Part shown: in pieces, positions 24,395-33,026 of the stretch
Layout of the letters: each line of letters starts with the position of its first letter
Numbering within the stretch: position 1 is the stretch's first letter
From: Rhodopseudomonas_A palustris_F
Lineage (GTDB): Bacteria > Pseudomonadota > Alphaproteobacteria > Rhizobiales > Xanthobacteraceae
Length of the DNA stretch: 64,000 nt
Direction of reading: 5' to 3'
NCBI RefSeq assembly: GCF_000013745.1
Contig: NC_007925.1
Coordinates: 1,612,001-1,676,000 of the forward strand
Notes under the pieces: generated by a model
The model's input: the letters and a program-made list of their open reading frames with translations, nothing else
Database searches by the model: none
Told to the model about the DNA's origin: nothing
Translations under genes and position numbers: made by a program

Positions 24395-24805
24395 ATGCGC
24401 ATTTACGGACCGAACGGCACCACTCTCGGCAGCCCCTCGAGCGCGCCCAAGCGCGGCGGCGGCAGCGGCTTTGCGCTGCCGGAGACGCCGTCGACCCCGG
24501 ATGCCCGGCCGCTGTCGGCGCCGAAAGCCTCGGCCAATATCGACGCACTGTTGGCGATGCAGGGCATCGAGGATCCGGTCGAGCGCCGCAGACGCTCGGT
24601 GGCGCGCGGCAAGGGCGCGCTGGACGTGCTCGACGAACTGAAGATGGGGCTGCTGTCAGGGTCGTTTGACAATGCCACGGTGGCGCGGCTGCGCGCCGCG
24701 GCGGCCGACCTCAAGAGTTCGTCCGGCGACGCCGGGCTCGACGCCGTGCTGTCGGAGATCGAGCTGCGGGTGGAGGTCGAGCTCGCCAAGGCCGGACAGT
24801 TTTAA
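24395..24805 (+). CDS. fliX: Flagellar assembly regulator FliX
   Basis: The 136-aa FliX-family protein begins MRIYGPNGTTLGSP, has a disordered middle, then LLAMQGIEDPVERRRRSVARGKGALDVLDELKMGLLSG and a helical tail. In Caulobacter FliX works with the activator FlbD to couple basal-body assembly to sigma-54 transcription of hook genes. The sigma-54 promoter at 6191 is a plausible target pathway. The flbD gene itself is not in this window. Divergent from flgI. Confidence 0.9.
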   Translation: MRIYGPNGTTLGSPSSAPKRGGGSGFALPETPSTPDARPLSAPKASANIDALLAMQGIEDPVERRRRSVARGKGALDVLDELKMGLLSGSFDNATVARLRAAAADLKSSSGDAGLDAVLSEIELRVEVELAKAGQF

Positions 24806-24970
24806 CCGGCCGGCCGGCCGCTTCGAGAGGCAGCGCTGCCACTAACTTCATCGTCAGTTCCGCAGAAAAACCCGCGCTGTTCGTCTCGCGGACGATATTG
24901 TCTGTCACAAGCCGTCGCTATATAAGCTGCGGCGCGACCGGATTATAACCGGCTCCCTCGGACAGATGGA

Positions 24971-25387
24971 TTGGCCTTGGAAAAGTTGAAAAGCTACCGC
25001 CCCTCCGAAAAAGAGCCTTTCATGAACGATCGGCAGCGCGATTACTTTCGCGCAAAGCTGCTAGCCTGGAAGGACGAGATCCTGCGGGAATCCAGGATCA
25101 CCCTGCAAACACTCCAAGAAGAAAACGTCAATCACCCCGATCTGGCGGACCGTGCCGCCTCGGAAACCGACCGCGCCATCGAACTGCGCGCCCGCGACCG
25201 CCAGCGCAAACTGATCTCCAAGATCGACGCCGCGCTGCAGCGCATCGAAGACAACACCTACGGCTACTGCGAAGAAACCGGCGAGCCGATCTCGCTGAAG
25301 CGGCTCGAGGCGCGCCCGATCGCCACGCTCTCGGTGGAAGCGCAGGAACGCCACGAAAAGCGCGAGAAGGTGTATCGCGACGAGTAG
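24971..25387 (+). CDS. dksA: RNA polymerase-binding transcription factor DksA
   Basis: The 138-aa DksA/TraR-family protein has a coiled-coil region (ILRESRITLQTLQEEN) carrying the D-x-x-D-x-A tip (DLADRAASETDRA). A degenerate zinc finger follows (GYCEETGEPISLKRLEARP) with one Cys where four are usual, as in many alphaproteobacterial DksA. It modulates RNA polymerase with ppGpp. The frame starts at TTG 24971 after GATGGA; an internal ATG at 25022 is the alternative. A stretch with TTGTCT and TATATA about 80 bp upstream may be its promoter, though spacing is short. Confidence 0.9.
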   Translation: MALEKLKSYRPSEKEPFMNDRQRDYFRAKLLAWKDEILRESRITLQTLQEENVNHPDLADRAASETDRAIELRARDRQRKLISKIDAALQRIEDNTYGYCEETGEPISLKRLEARPIATLSVEAQERHEKREKVYRDE

Positions 25388-25508
25388 TCGCCGCGCCGCC
25401 CATGATTAGTTCGCCGGCCGGAATTACGGGCGGCGATGGCGCGCGGCCGGCGCTTTAGCATCGCCGGGGCCGGAGCGGCGGACGATCATTTCATTTCGGC
25501 GTTAGAGT

Positions 25509-26108
25509 TCAGGCTTGCGGCTTGGCGCCGCAACTCGCCTTGATGGCGTCGGCGGACATCTTGAATCCGCTTTCCATCCAACGCACGAAGTCCGCAGGAT
25601 GGACCACGATCAGCGAATGGCCGTCAGGTCGCTTTCGGATCACGCAATACAGATCGCGACGCGTTCCGTCTGCCGACCGCGCGACCGACGTGACGTAGGC
25701 CTCGGCATCGTGACCGGCGAAATCCTTCAAATTGTCGGTGACCAGGAGGTTGGCGTGCGCGGCATAGGCGGTCGCCAGCACCCCGCCGTCTTCGACATCC
25801 ATCACCGACAGCTCGGGCGTGCCGCCGAGTACCAGATAGGGATCGAATCCGATCGGGCCGTAGCGCATCAGCGCGATCAGTCCGTCGGCGGATTGCTCGA
25901 CGGCTTCGCGGTCATATCCTTTCCGCAGCAACACGTCGCGATAGGTATCGAGCATCTTGAACGACATTGCGAGCTGCACCGGCTCGCCGTTGAGCACGCC
26001 GGAGACGAGTTGCTGAACCACCTTCTGACTGATGGTCGATGACCGTCCGGCGCGATCAGCATTGGCCCGCGAGACCAGAACGTTGACATCCGGAACAACG
26101 ATCAGCAT
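25509..26108 (-). CDS. PIN-domain RNase toxin-like protein
   Basis: The 199-aa protein has the PIN acidic residues: D7 in the N-terminal strand (VVPDVNVLV), the MDVEDGGVLATAYAAHANLLVTDN segment with E106/D107 and D125. PIN toxins of VapC type or the COG1569 group cut RNA with Mg. It is longer than VapC (about 130 aa), with a Lys/Arg-rich C-terminal tail. It lies 7 bp behind a ribbon-helix-helix protein on the same strand. It is convergent with dksA (120 bp between stops). Confidence 0.8.
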   Translation of the reverse strand: MLIVVPDVNVLVSRANADRAGRSSTISQKVVQQLVSGVLNGEPVQLAMSFKMLDTYRDVLLRKGYDREAVEQSADGLIALMRYGPIGFDPYLVLGGTPELSVMDVEDGGVLATAYAAHANLLVTDNLKDFAGHDAEAYVTSVARSADGTRRDLYCVIRKRPDGHSLIVVHPADFVRWMESGFKMSADAIKASCGAKPQA

Positions 26109-26115
26109 CTGCCAT

Positions 26116-26469
26116 CTAGCCGGTGACCGGGGCAGGCGAAGGGTCGAGAGTCAACTCGTCCGCTGTCAGCAGCTCCTCGTCGATCTCGGCCGATGAGCGT
26201 GCCAGCTTCACCGCGGCGGCTTCGAAACGGTCGCGCGCCAAGGCGAACATGATGCGGCGGCTGAGATCTTCCAGCCGGCGCGCCCCGTTCGCCTCGTCGG
26301 CGGAGGTTTCGATCAACAACGCGCGAAGCTCGGGCGGCATCGACGTGAAGACCCGAACTGCGTTTTCCAGCACATTGGCCGGCGTGCGATTTTCGCGCAG
26401 AGCGATGCTGCGGACCTTCAGGTCGAGGGATTCCGGCAACGAAGTCGAGCGGGATTTTGCCTTGGCCAT
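26116..26469 (-). CDS. Ribbon-helix-helix antitoxin-like protein
   Basis: The 117-aa protein has an N-terminal ribbon-helix-helix (STSLPESLDLKVRSIALRENRTPANVLENAVRVF, about residues 7-40) likely to bind DNA. An acidic helical C-terminal half probably covers the PIN partner. AGGAGG upstream fits the second of two tandem ATGs (26469). Gene order antitoxin then toxin with 7 bp between is typical of type II modules, which autorepress. Target site not identified. Confidence 0.75.
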   Translation of the reverse strand: MAKAKSRSTSLPESLDLKVRSIALRENRTPANVLENAVRVFTSMPPELRALLIETSADEANGARRLEDLSRRIMFALARDRFEAAAVKLARSSAEIDEELLTADELTLDPSPAPVTG

Positions 26470-26614
26470 CATGGCCTCCTGAAATGCGAATCTACATAAA
26501 TTGCTTGTTTCAAGGAAATCAAGGCAACGCGATCGCTAAAACGCGATGGCCAAATGGCCCGGCGGGACCGCGTCCTGCGCTGCTCGTGCCCCGAAGTTGT
26601 GGTACGCGGCCGGG

Positions 26615-27418
26615 TCAGGTTGCGAAGTAACGCGTGGGCGTGGTGCCGAGCGCCTTCTTGAACATCACGATGAAGGCGGTGGCGGACTCGTAGCCGAGAT
26701 CGCTCGACACCCTCTGCACCGTCGCGCCGCCGGCAAGTTCGCGCAGCGCGATGACGAGATGCAGTTGCCGCCGCCACCGGCCGAAGCTCAGCCCGGTTTC
26801 CTGAACCATCAGCCGCTTCAAGGATCGCTCGCTCATCGCGACCTGGGCGGCCCATTCGGCGAGGGTGCGGCGGTCGCTCGGGTCGGCCGTCAGGGCCGCG
26901 GCGATCACGGCGATCTTGGGGTGGCCCGACACGGGTAGCTCCAGCCCCTGTTTCGGCATCAACGCCAGCTCGTCGAGCAACACCCGCACCAGGCGGCCGG
27001 TGTGGTCGTCCGCGGCGTAGCTGCCCGGGACGTCCGCCAAGCGAAGGATCATTTCGCGGAGCATCGGCGACACCGACAGCGTGCAGCATTGCTGCGGCAG
27101 CGCCGCCGCGCCGGGTTCGACGAACAGGTAGGACAGGCGGGCGTTCGGGGTGACCTGGTTGCTGTGCGGCACGCCGCCGGGGATCCAGACCCCGCAGTCC
27201 GGTGGCACGATCCAGAGGCCGTTTGCGGCCGTACAGGTGACGGCCCCGTGCAAGGCCAGGATGAGCTGGCCTTGGCGGTGCTGGTGCCGCGGCACCTCGG
27301 CTTCGTAATCGCTGAAGTCGACATGCAAGGCGACCGCCGGGCGGTCCGACCTCTCTGGATCGAAGTCGGCGCTGCACGGGCGCGGCTTCTTTGCGGTTTG
27401 GCCTGATTTGGCGATCAT
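26615..27418 (-). CDS. AraC-family transcriptional regulator
   Basis: The 267-aa regulator has an N-terminal cupin (HQHRQGQLILALHGAV, WIPGGVPHSNQV, about residues 45-90) and a C-terminal double helix-turn-helix. The latter includes TLAEWAAQVAMSERSLKRLMVQETG and VQRVSSDLGYESATAFIVMFKKALGTTPTRYF. The arrangement is that of NimR-type regulators. It is divergent from the NmrA-like gene across 75 bp, so control of that gene is the simplest reading. The effector is unknown. Confidence 0.9.
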   Translation of the reverse strand: MIAKSGQTAKKPRPCSADFDPERSDRPAVALHVDFSDYEAEVPRHQHRQGQLILALHGAVTCTAANGLWIVPPDCGVWIPGGVPHSNQVTPNARLSYLFVEPGAAALPQQCCTLSVSPMLREMILRLADVPGSYAADDHTGRLVRVLLDELALMPKQGLELPVSGHPKIAVIAAALTADPSDRRTLAEWAAQVAMSERSLKRLMVQETGLSFGRWRRQLHLVIALRELAGGATVQRVSSDLGYESATAFIVMFKKALGTTPTRYFAT

Positions 27419-27493
27419 ATGGCATTATCTCTAAATTCGCGCGCGCGGCAATAGGCTACCAGCGGGGCCAACCCACACCCCATGGAGACTGTC

Positions 27494-28432
27494 ATGCGAA
27501 TTGCTGTTGTCGGCGCAACCGGACGGATCGGTGCCCAGCTCACACGGAGATTGCTGAGCGCTGGTCATCAGGTGAAGGCGCTGTCGCGGGGCGGCGCAGC
27601 GCTCGACGCGCTGGTCAAGATCGGCGCGGAGCCGTTTCTGGGAAGCTTCGACACCGGCGCCGGAGACCTCGCTACGTTTTTTCAGGATGCCGATGCCGCG
27701 TTCCTGATGGTGAAGACCGATTGGAACAACATTCACGGGCACTATCCGGTCGTTGCCCAACGCTTTGTCGACGCGCTTGGTAGCTCTCCAGTCAGGCTCG
27801 CGGTCAACTTGTCGGCGATCGGGTCGGACGTGAAGGGCGACACCGGGCATTTTGAAGGCTTCCACCACCTGGACCAAACGCTGAACCAACTCAGCAATCT
27901 CGATCTGGTGCATCTGCGTGCGTCCTGGTTCATGGAGAACACGCTGGCCTGGACGGCGGCGGTTGCAAAGCACTGCGGAATCGGTTGGTCGCTCGACCCC
28001 GATCTGAAGACTCCTTGGGTCGCCACGGATGACATCGCCGATCTGGCGGCCAAGGAATTGACCCATCCGACGGGCGAACACCGCGTCATCCGCGAGGTCG
28101 GTTCGGAAGATCTCACGATGCCTGAGCTGGCCGCGATGATCGGCCGAGAGATCGGCCGGCCAGTGGCGTATCGTTTCGTCGACAGAACGCGGAAGGATAT
28201 TGAAGCCGAGTATCTCAAGCGCTTTGGCACGCCGGAAAGATGGCTCGACGACAGCTTGACGGCCGCCGCGCTCAACGATGGTCGTGTCCGATTCCACGGT
28301 CGCCGCAGCCCGCTGCCCACCACGATGGAAATGTTCATCAGAGACGTTTGGAAGCCGCGTTATCTGCAGGCGGTTGCCGACGACCACGAAACCGAGACGT
28401 TTCCGACCTGGAGCTCCAGGGCCGAACGCTGA
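27494..28432 (+). CDS. NmrA-like NAD(P)-binding protein
   Basis: The 312-aa atypical short-chain dehydrogenase begins MRIAVVGATGRIGAQLTRRLL with the GxxGxxG nucleotide-binding motif. A NLSAIGSD strand and a HLRASWFMEN segment are typical of the NmrA/HSCARG group. Such proteins sense NAD(P) or reduce quinones and similar substrates. GGAG placed six bases before 27494 favours this ATG over the one at 27482. It is probably regulated by the divergent AraC protein. Confidence 0.85.
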   Translation: MRIAVVGATGRIGAQLTRRLLSAGHQVKALSRGGAALDALVKIGAEPFLGSFDTGAGDLATFFQDADAAFLMVKTDWNNIHGHYPVVAQRFVDALGSSPVRLAVNLSAIGSDVKGDTGHFEGFHHLDQTLNQLSNLDLVHLRASWFMENTLAWTAAVAKHCGIGWSLDPDLKTPWVATDDIADLAAKELTHPTGEHRVIREVGSEDLTMPELAAMIGREIGRPVAYRFVDRTRKDIEAEYLKRFGTPERWLDDSLTAAALNDGRVRFHGRRSPLPTTMEMFIRDVWKPRYLQAVADDHETETFPTWSSRAER

Positions 28433-28457
28433 GACCTCGCCGCCGCAAAACGAGCAC

Positions 28458-28487
28458 GGCCTCCGCCAGGGGAGCTGACGGAGGCCG
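28458..28487 (+). terminator. Hairpin after the NmrA-like gene
   Basis: GGCCTCCG and CGGAGGCC form an 8-bp stem 26 bp past the stop. There is no T-run, so intrinsic termination is uncertain. Confidence 0.4.
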
Positions 28488-28665
28488 CGTAGGACACCGC
28501 GTCGCGCCTAGGTTCGCGATGCGGTGTGGGAGCTCGGGAGAGAAGCGACGTCTGCCGAAACGGGGGGAGAGGCAGACGCTCGCTGGGAGAGCGCGGTGCG
28601 CGGTGGGAGAACCGGCGCGCCGCGGTGTCGGATGAGGTGTCCTCCTGCGCGGGCGTGGTGGGGCA

Positions 28666-28704
28666 GCATGATCGGAAAACCGCGATGCATTTTCGCGATC
28701 ATGC
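28666..28704 (-). terminator. Hairpin downstream of flgH
   Basis: GCATGATCG and CGATCATGC arms (9 bp) flank a loop with its own CGCG..CGCG pairing. It is 18 bp past the flgH stop on the minus strand and is the likely end of the flgF-G-A-H transcript. No strong T-run follows. Confidence 0.5.
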
Positions 28705-28721
28705 CCAAGTGCGGATCGGCG

Positions 28722-29480
28722 TTAGAACGGCAGCAGCACGTCCATCACCTGTTGGCCGTAGCGCGGCTGTTGCACGTCGGAGATCTGGCCGCGGCCGCCA
28801 TAGGCGATGCGGGCCTGGGCGATCTTGGCGCTGTCGATGGTGTTGTCGCTCTGGATGTCCTCCGGCCGCACGATGCCGGCGACGATCAGTTCGCGAATTT
28901 CGAAGTTGACCCGGATTTCCTGCTTGCCTTCGACCACCAGATTGCCGTTCGGCAACAGTTGCGTGACCACCGCCGCGACGCTGGTCTGCAACGCTTCCTG
29001 GCGCTGCACCGAGCCCTTGCCGTCGCTGGAGGAGGTGGCGTCCGCGGTCAGGATCCGGCCCGGCATCACCTGCGAGGCGGCGCCGCCGATCAACTTGCTG
29101 CCGGCGAAATCGGTGATCCCGGAATCTTCCTTGTTGGTCCGGCTGCGCTGGGTTTCGTTGGCGATATTGGCCTTGTCGGTGAAGTTCACCGTGACGGTGA
29201 GGATGTCGCCGACCTGATGCGCGCGCTGATCGCGGAAGAACGCCCGCGAGCCGTTGCGCCACAGCGAATTGGCGTTGTAGGACGCCGCCTCCGGCTTCGG
29301 CATCGGCATCTGCACCGGCTTGTAGCCGGGCTGCGCGGTCGGATTCTCGATCGCCGCCAGCTTCGGCTTCTCGCCGATCTGCGACAGCCGGTCGATCGAT
29401 GAACAGCCGCCCGCGAGGCCGCCGAAAGCCAGCAGAAGTCCGGCGAGGACGATGCGGTTGAACGTCGGTGACTTGGACAT
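28722..29480 (-). CDS. flgH: Flagellar L-ring lipoprotein FlgH
   Basis: The 252-aa outer-membrane lipoprotein has a hydrophobic signal ending at a lipobox (LAGGC) with Cys26 as the lipid-bearing residue. The FlgH core follows: SLWRNGSRAFFRDQRAHQVGDILTVTV, LLPNGNLVVEGKQEIRVNFEIR, GIVRPEDI and an ending QVMDVLLPF. It forms the L-ring with the FlgI P-ring encoded at 22952. It starts 5 bp after flgA and is last in a four-gene operon. Confidence 0.97.
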   Translation of the reverse strand: MSKSPTFNRIVLAGLLLAFGGLAGGCSSIDRLSQIGEKPKLAAIENPTAQPGYKPVQMPMPKPEAASYNANSLWRNGSRAFFRDQRAHQVGDILTVTVNFTDKANIANETQRSRTNKEDSGITDFAGSKLIGGAASQVMPGRILTADATSSSDGKGSVQRQEALQTSVAAVVTQLLPNGNLVVEGKQEIRVNFEIRELIVAGIVRPEDIQSDNTIDSAKIAQARIAYGGRGQISDVQQPRYGQQVMDVLLPF

Positions 29481-29485
29481 GACGA

Positions 29486-30598
29486 TTACTCGGGTTGGCG
29501 GGAGGCGGGGGTGGCGGCGCCGGAACGCGGCGTCGCGGCGTCGGCCGGCGCGGCGGCGGCGAGGATGCGGGGCGTGGCGACCGATACGGCAACCTGGCCG
29601 CGGCCGATCACCGTGCCGGCGACGGTGCGCTTGGATTGCAGGTTGATCACGTTGACGACGTCGCCCTCGGTGCCGCTTTCGAGCGCCTTGCCGCGCACGG
29701 TGAGATACAGCCCGGTCGATTGGTAGATCAGGGTGACGGCCTGGTCGCGCGACACCAGATCGGGTTTGCTGAGGTCGACGAGCCGCAACGCCTGGCCGGC
29801 GCGCAATTGCCGCCGCGCCTGCATACCGACCGCGTCGTCGCGGCTGGCGGCGTCGCCGCCGATCTCGGCCTTCGGCCGCCGCTCGACCACCACGTCGGAC
29901 GATTTCAGCACCTCGTTGCGCTCGACGCCGCGCGCCAGCACCGCGGCGTCCACGGTCTCGATCGCGGTGCCGGTGAAGCGCAGCTTGGTCGGCGCGGCAC
30001 TGCCGTCGCCGGCGATCTCGAAGGTGACGTCGAACCGACCGCTGCGCGCGTCGTGGCGCACCGCGACCGGCTCCATCGCGCCGCTGTTCGAAGGATCGAG
30101 TTGCAGGGTCTGCGGATCGCGGTCGAACTTGATCTGGAAGCTGCCGGGCTCGGCGCGGCCGTTGTTCTGCGCCAGCGCGCGCGCCACCTGGGTTTCGATC
30201 TCTTCGCTGGCCACCGTGCGGGCGAGCCGCGTCACGCTCACTTCGCGGATATCGCGGGTCTCGACGCCGATCACCTGATGCGCGCGCAGCGCCGCCAACA
30301 GCTTGGCGGTCGGCAGCGACCCGGTGGTGCCGAGATCGGGGGCGCGATAGATCGCGATCTTGGCGGCGCTGCCGGCGTTGTCGATGACGTCGCCGATCAG
30401 CACCAGGTCGCTGGTCACGGTGACGCTGGCGCGCAGCACCGGCGACGCGATGACGTCGTCGCGGCTCTGGGCGGGGGACTGGGCTGGGCTCTGGCCAGGG
30501 CTCTGAGCTGGGCCTTGAGCTGGGCTTTGGGCGATGCCTGGGCCGGCGCCGGCGAGGGCGATGGCGAGGCCAATGAGCAGCGAGGAGGTGCGCATCAT
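29486..30598 (-). CDS. flgA: Flagella basal body P-ring formation protein FlgA
   Basis: The 370-aa periplasmic chaperone for FlgI has a Sec signal to about residue 23. A degenerate Q-S-P-A/G repeat (residues 24-46) follows, then the SAF-type C-terminal domain (RNEVLKSSDVVVERRP, RRQLRAGQALRLVDL, VTLIYQSTGLYLTVRGKAL). It is longer than enteric FlgA (219 aa), as usual in alphaproteobacteria. Coupled 8 bp behind flgG. The repeat region is a possible slippage site. Confidence 0.93.
   Translation of the reverse strand: MMRTSSLLIGLAIALAGAGPGIAQSPAQGPAQSPGQSPAQSPAQSRDDVIASPVLRASVTVTSDLVLIGDVIDNAGSAAKIAIYRAPDLGTTGSLPTAKLLAALRAHQVIGVETRDIREVSVTRLARTVASEEIETQVARALAQNNGRAEPGSFQIKFDRDPQTLQLDPSNSGAMEPVAVRHDARSGRFDVTFEIAGDGSAAPTKLRFTGTAIETVDAAVLARGVERNEVLKSSDVVVERRPKAEIGGDAASRDDAVGMQARRQLRAGQALRLVDLSKPDLVSRDQAVTLIYQSTGLYLTVRGKALESGTEGDVVNVINLQSKRTVAGTVIGRGQVAVSVATPRILAAAAPADAATPRSGAATPASRQPE
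30468..30536 (-). repeat. Degenerate 12-bp repeats in flgA
   Basis: CTGGGCTGGGCT-like units encode a Q-S-P-A/Q-G-P-A/Q-S-P-G chain just after the FlgA signal peptide. In-frame unit gain or loss would change only the linker length. Confidence 0.7.
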
Positions 30599-30606
30599 CT
30601 CGGTCC

Positions 30607-31395
30607 TCAGCGGAACATGTTGGAGGTCGATTGCAGCATCTGGTCGGCGGCGCTCACCACCTTGGCGTTCATCTCGTAGGCGCGCTGCGCGGCGATCAGG
30701 TCGGAGATTTCGGTGACCACTTCGACGTTGGCCTGTTCCAGCGTCTGCTGCTGGATGTCGCCGTAGCCGTCGGCATTGGCGATGCCGTCCTGCGGCGGAC
30801 CCGACGCCCCGGTCTCGATGAACAGGTTGTCGCCCTGCGGCTGCAGCCCGGTCTTGTTGATGAAGCGGGTCAGGCTGATCTGGCCGAGCACGGTCGGCGT
30901 GGTCGAGCCGGTGACGGTGACCGAGACCTGACCGTTGCTGGCGATGGTGATGCCGCTGGCGCCGGTTGGAATGGTGATGGTCGGCTGCAGCGGATTGCCG
31001 TTCGAGGTCACCACGCGGCCGGTGTTGTCGGTGGTGAACGAGCCGTCGCGCGTATAGGAGTAGGTGCCGTCCGGCATCTGGATCTTGAAGAAGCCTTCGC
31101 CGCGCACCGCCAGGTCGAGGTCGTTGCCGGTGGTCGACAGCGTGCCCTGGGTCATCAACCGCGGCGTGCCGACGGTCTTGACGCCGCCACCGATGTCGAC
31201 GCCGACCGGCAGGATGGTGCCCTGATCGGAGGCCTGCGCGCCGACCCGGCGGACGTGGTCGTAGATCAGATCCTGGAACGCGGCGCGCTGCTTCTTGAAG
31301 CCGGTGGTGCGCATGTTGGCGATGTTGTTGGAGATGACCTGGACGTTGAGTTCCTGGGCCGCCATCCCGGTCGCTGCGGTGTAGAGTGCGCGCAT
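30607..31395 (-). CDS. flgG: Flagellar distal rod protein FlgG
   Basis: The 262-aa protein begins MRALYTAATGMAAQELNVQVISNNIANMRTTGFKK, the FlgG-specific N-terminus. It contains GEGFFKIQMPDGTYSYTRDG and ends ISDLIAAQRAYEMNAKVVSAADQMLQ. It builds the distal rod crossing the periplasm. Length matches the family (about 260). It follows flgF by 21 bp and precedes flgA by 8 bp. Confidence 0.98.
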   Translation of the reverse strand: MRALYTAATGMAAQELNVQVISNNIANMRTTGFKKQRAAFQDLIYDHVRRVGAQASDQGTILPVGVDIGGGVKTVGTPRLMTQGTLSTTGNDLDLAVRGEGFFKIQMPDGTYSYTRDGSFTTDNTGRVVTSNGNPLQPTITIPTGASGITIASNGQVSVTVTGSTTPTVLGQISLTRFINKTGLQPQGDNLFIETGASGPPQDGIANADGYGDIQQQTLEQANVEVVTEISDLIAAQRAYEMNAKVVSAADQMLQSTSNMFR

Positions 31396-31416
31396 GGGTT
31401 CGTCTCCAAAAAGCCG

Positions 31417-32181
31417 TTACGCCGGAACGTCGGCAAGTTTCTCGAGCGCGGTTTTGCGCAGATCGCCCTGCTGCTGCAGCATCGACGAGATTTGGGTGTA
31501 GGCGCGGGTGACCTCGATCATCTTGCTCATCTCGGCCACCGCGTTGACGTTGGATTTTTCGATGTAGCCCTGGTGCACTCGGGCGGTGAGCGCCGGCTGC
31601 GCCGCGGCACCGGGGCCGGCGGAGTACAGATTGGAGCCTTCTTTCAGCAGCCGCTGGGCTTCGGCGAAATTGACCAGGCGAAGCTTGCCGCGCAGCGAAT
31701 CCACCGCCGAGGAGCCCTCGAGCACGGTGACGTTGCCGTCGTCGGCGATGGTGATCTCCTTGTCGGTCGGCTGAAACACGATCGGGCCGTTGGTGCCGAG
31801 CACCTGATAGCCCGACGCGGTGACCAACTGGCCTTGGGCGTTGATCTGCAGCCCGCCGTCGCGGGTGAAGCGCTCGCCGGCCGGGGTCTGAACCGCCAGG
31901 AAGGCGTTGCCGTCGATCGCGACGTCGAGCGGGTTCTTGGTCTGCTCCAGCGGGCCGGAGGAGAAATCGTGAAAGGTGGCGCGGTCCTGGACGTAGCTGA
32001 CGCGGCGATCGCGGCCGATGAAGTTGTCCTCATGGGCGCCCGGCGACAGGTATTCCTGAAACAGCGATTTGTCGGCTTTGAAGCCGGTGGTGTTGACGTT
32101 CGCAACGTTGTTGGCAACGACGTCCATCTGTCGCTCCAACGTCATCTGCCGCGACAGTCCGATGAGGAGTGCATTCTCCAT
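31417..32181 (-). CDS. flgF: Flagellar proximal rod protein FlgF
   Basis: The 254-aa protein begins MENALLIGLSRQMTLERQMDVVANNVANVNTTGFK. It has the DGNAFLAVQTPAGERFTRDGG segment and ends VNAVAEMSKMIEVTRAYTQISSMLQ, all standard FlgF/FlgG-type elements. It forms part of the proximal rod. First gene of the leftward flgF-flgG-flgA-flgH operon, whose promoter must lie in the divergent gap before fliL. Confidence 0.96.
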   Translation of the reverse strand: MENALLIGLSRQMTLERQMDVVANNVANVNTTGFKADKSLFQEYLSPGAHEDNFIGRDRRVSYVQDRATFHDFSSGPLEQTKNPLDVAIDGNAFLAVQTPAGERFTRDGGLQINAQGQLVTASGYQVLGTNGPIVFQPTDKEITIADDGNVTVLEGSSAVDSLRGKLRLVNFAEAQRLLKEGSNLYSAGPGAAAQPALTARVHQGYIEKSNVNAVAEMSKMIEVTRAYTQISSMLQQQGDLRKTALEKLADVPA

Positions 32182-32531
32182 CGGCCGATCTCCCCTTGTC
32201 TGAACCGCGCACGCCCCTCTCCCAAAGGCCGTCCGTGGTTGCCGCGAAGCGCTAAAGCTCTCCCAAGCCGCGCTTCAGTCCAATACCAAGCGAAACCCGT
32301 GCCAGAGCAAATTTGTGTGGAGATACAGGCGATTAGGTAGTTTTACCGGGGCCGCCGAAGGCGGCAAAAAGGTAATATTGACCATATTTGCCGGCAAAAT
32401 CTTCCTAGCTGGCGGGCGAAAGAAAGGTTCCATTAACCATTGCGACATAAGTTTTTAACCGGGCGCTTGGGCGTTCGGGGCAGCGATTTCGCATCGCAAC
32501 TGGCCTGCGCAGCGAATTCGGACGGCACGCG
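32182..32531. promoter_or_regulatory. Divergent control region of flgF and fliL
   Basis: This 350-bp gap holds promoters for both operons. Two TTAACC half-sites at 32433 and 32455 lie 22 bp apart (two helical turns), but neither forms a full TTAA-N7-TTAAC box. A GTAGTTTTACCG stretch at 32337 resembles GTAGTTTTACGG at 12733 before flagellin 1. AATAT-TGACC-ATATT at 32371-32387 is a small inverted repeat. No exact sigma-54 site was seen. Confidence 0.45.
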
Positions 32532-33011
32532 ATGGCAGACACCGAGGTCGAAGACAAAGACGGCGAAGCCGCTCCGAAGAGCAAGCGCAAGCTGTTCATC
32601 ATCGTCGGCGCGGTGGTCGGGGTGTTGCTGATCGGCGGCGGCACCTGGTTCATGTTCTTCCGCGGCCACGGCGCCGAAGAGACCCACAAGGTCGAAGTCG
32701 TGAAGCCGGTGTTCATCGACGTGCCGGAAATGACCATCAACCTCGCCGGCATGCCGGGCGAGCGGATCCAGTACCTGCGGGTCAAGGTGGTGCTCGAGGT
32801 CAAGGACGAGAAGGCGGTCGAGCAGATCAAGCCGACGATGCCGCGCGTCACCGACATCTTCCAGACCTATCTGCGCGAACTGCGCTCCAGCGATATTTCC
32901 GGCTCCGCCGGGCTGTTCCGTCTCAAGGAAGAGATGCTGCGCCGGGTCAACCTCGCGGTGGCGCCGGGCGTGGTCAACGTGGTGCTGTTCAAGGAAGTCG
33001 TGATCCAATGA
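32532..33011 (+). CDS. fliL: Flagellar basal-body protein FliL
   Basis: The 159-aa inner-membrane protein has a single membrane segment (LFIIVGAVVGVLLIGGGTWFMFF, about residues 21-43). The periplasmic FliL domain follows with YLRVKVVLEVKDEKAVEQIKPTMPRVTDIFQTYLRELRSSDI. FliL rings surround stators and support torque. Length typical. 15 bp ahead of fliM and first gene of fliL-fliM-DUF6468-motE. Confidence 0.96.
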   Translation: MADTEVEDKDGEAAPKSKRKLFIIVGAVVGVLLIGGGTWFMFFRGHGAEETHKVEVVKPVFIDVPEMTINLAGMPGERIQYLRVKVVLEVKDEKAVEQIKPTMPRVTDIFQTYLRELRSSDISGSAGLFRLKEEMLRRVNLAVAPGVVNVVLFKEVVIQ

Positions 33012-33026
33012 GCGGGCGGGCACCTC

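Noticed and set aside
32433..32460. Full CtrA box before fliL
   Set aside because: Two TTAACC half-sites are present, but neither has a TTAA exactly seven bases upstream.
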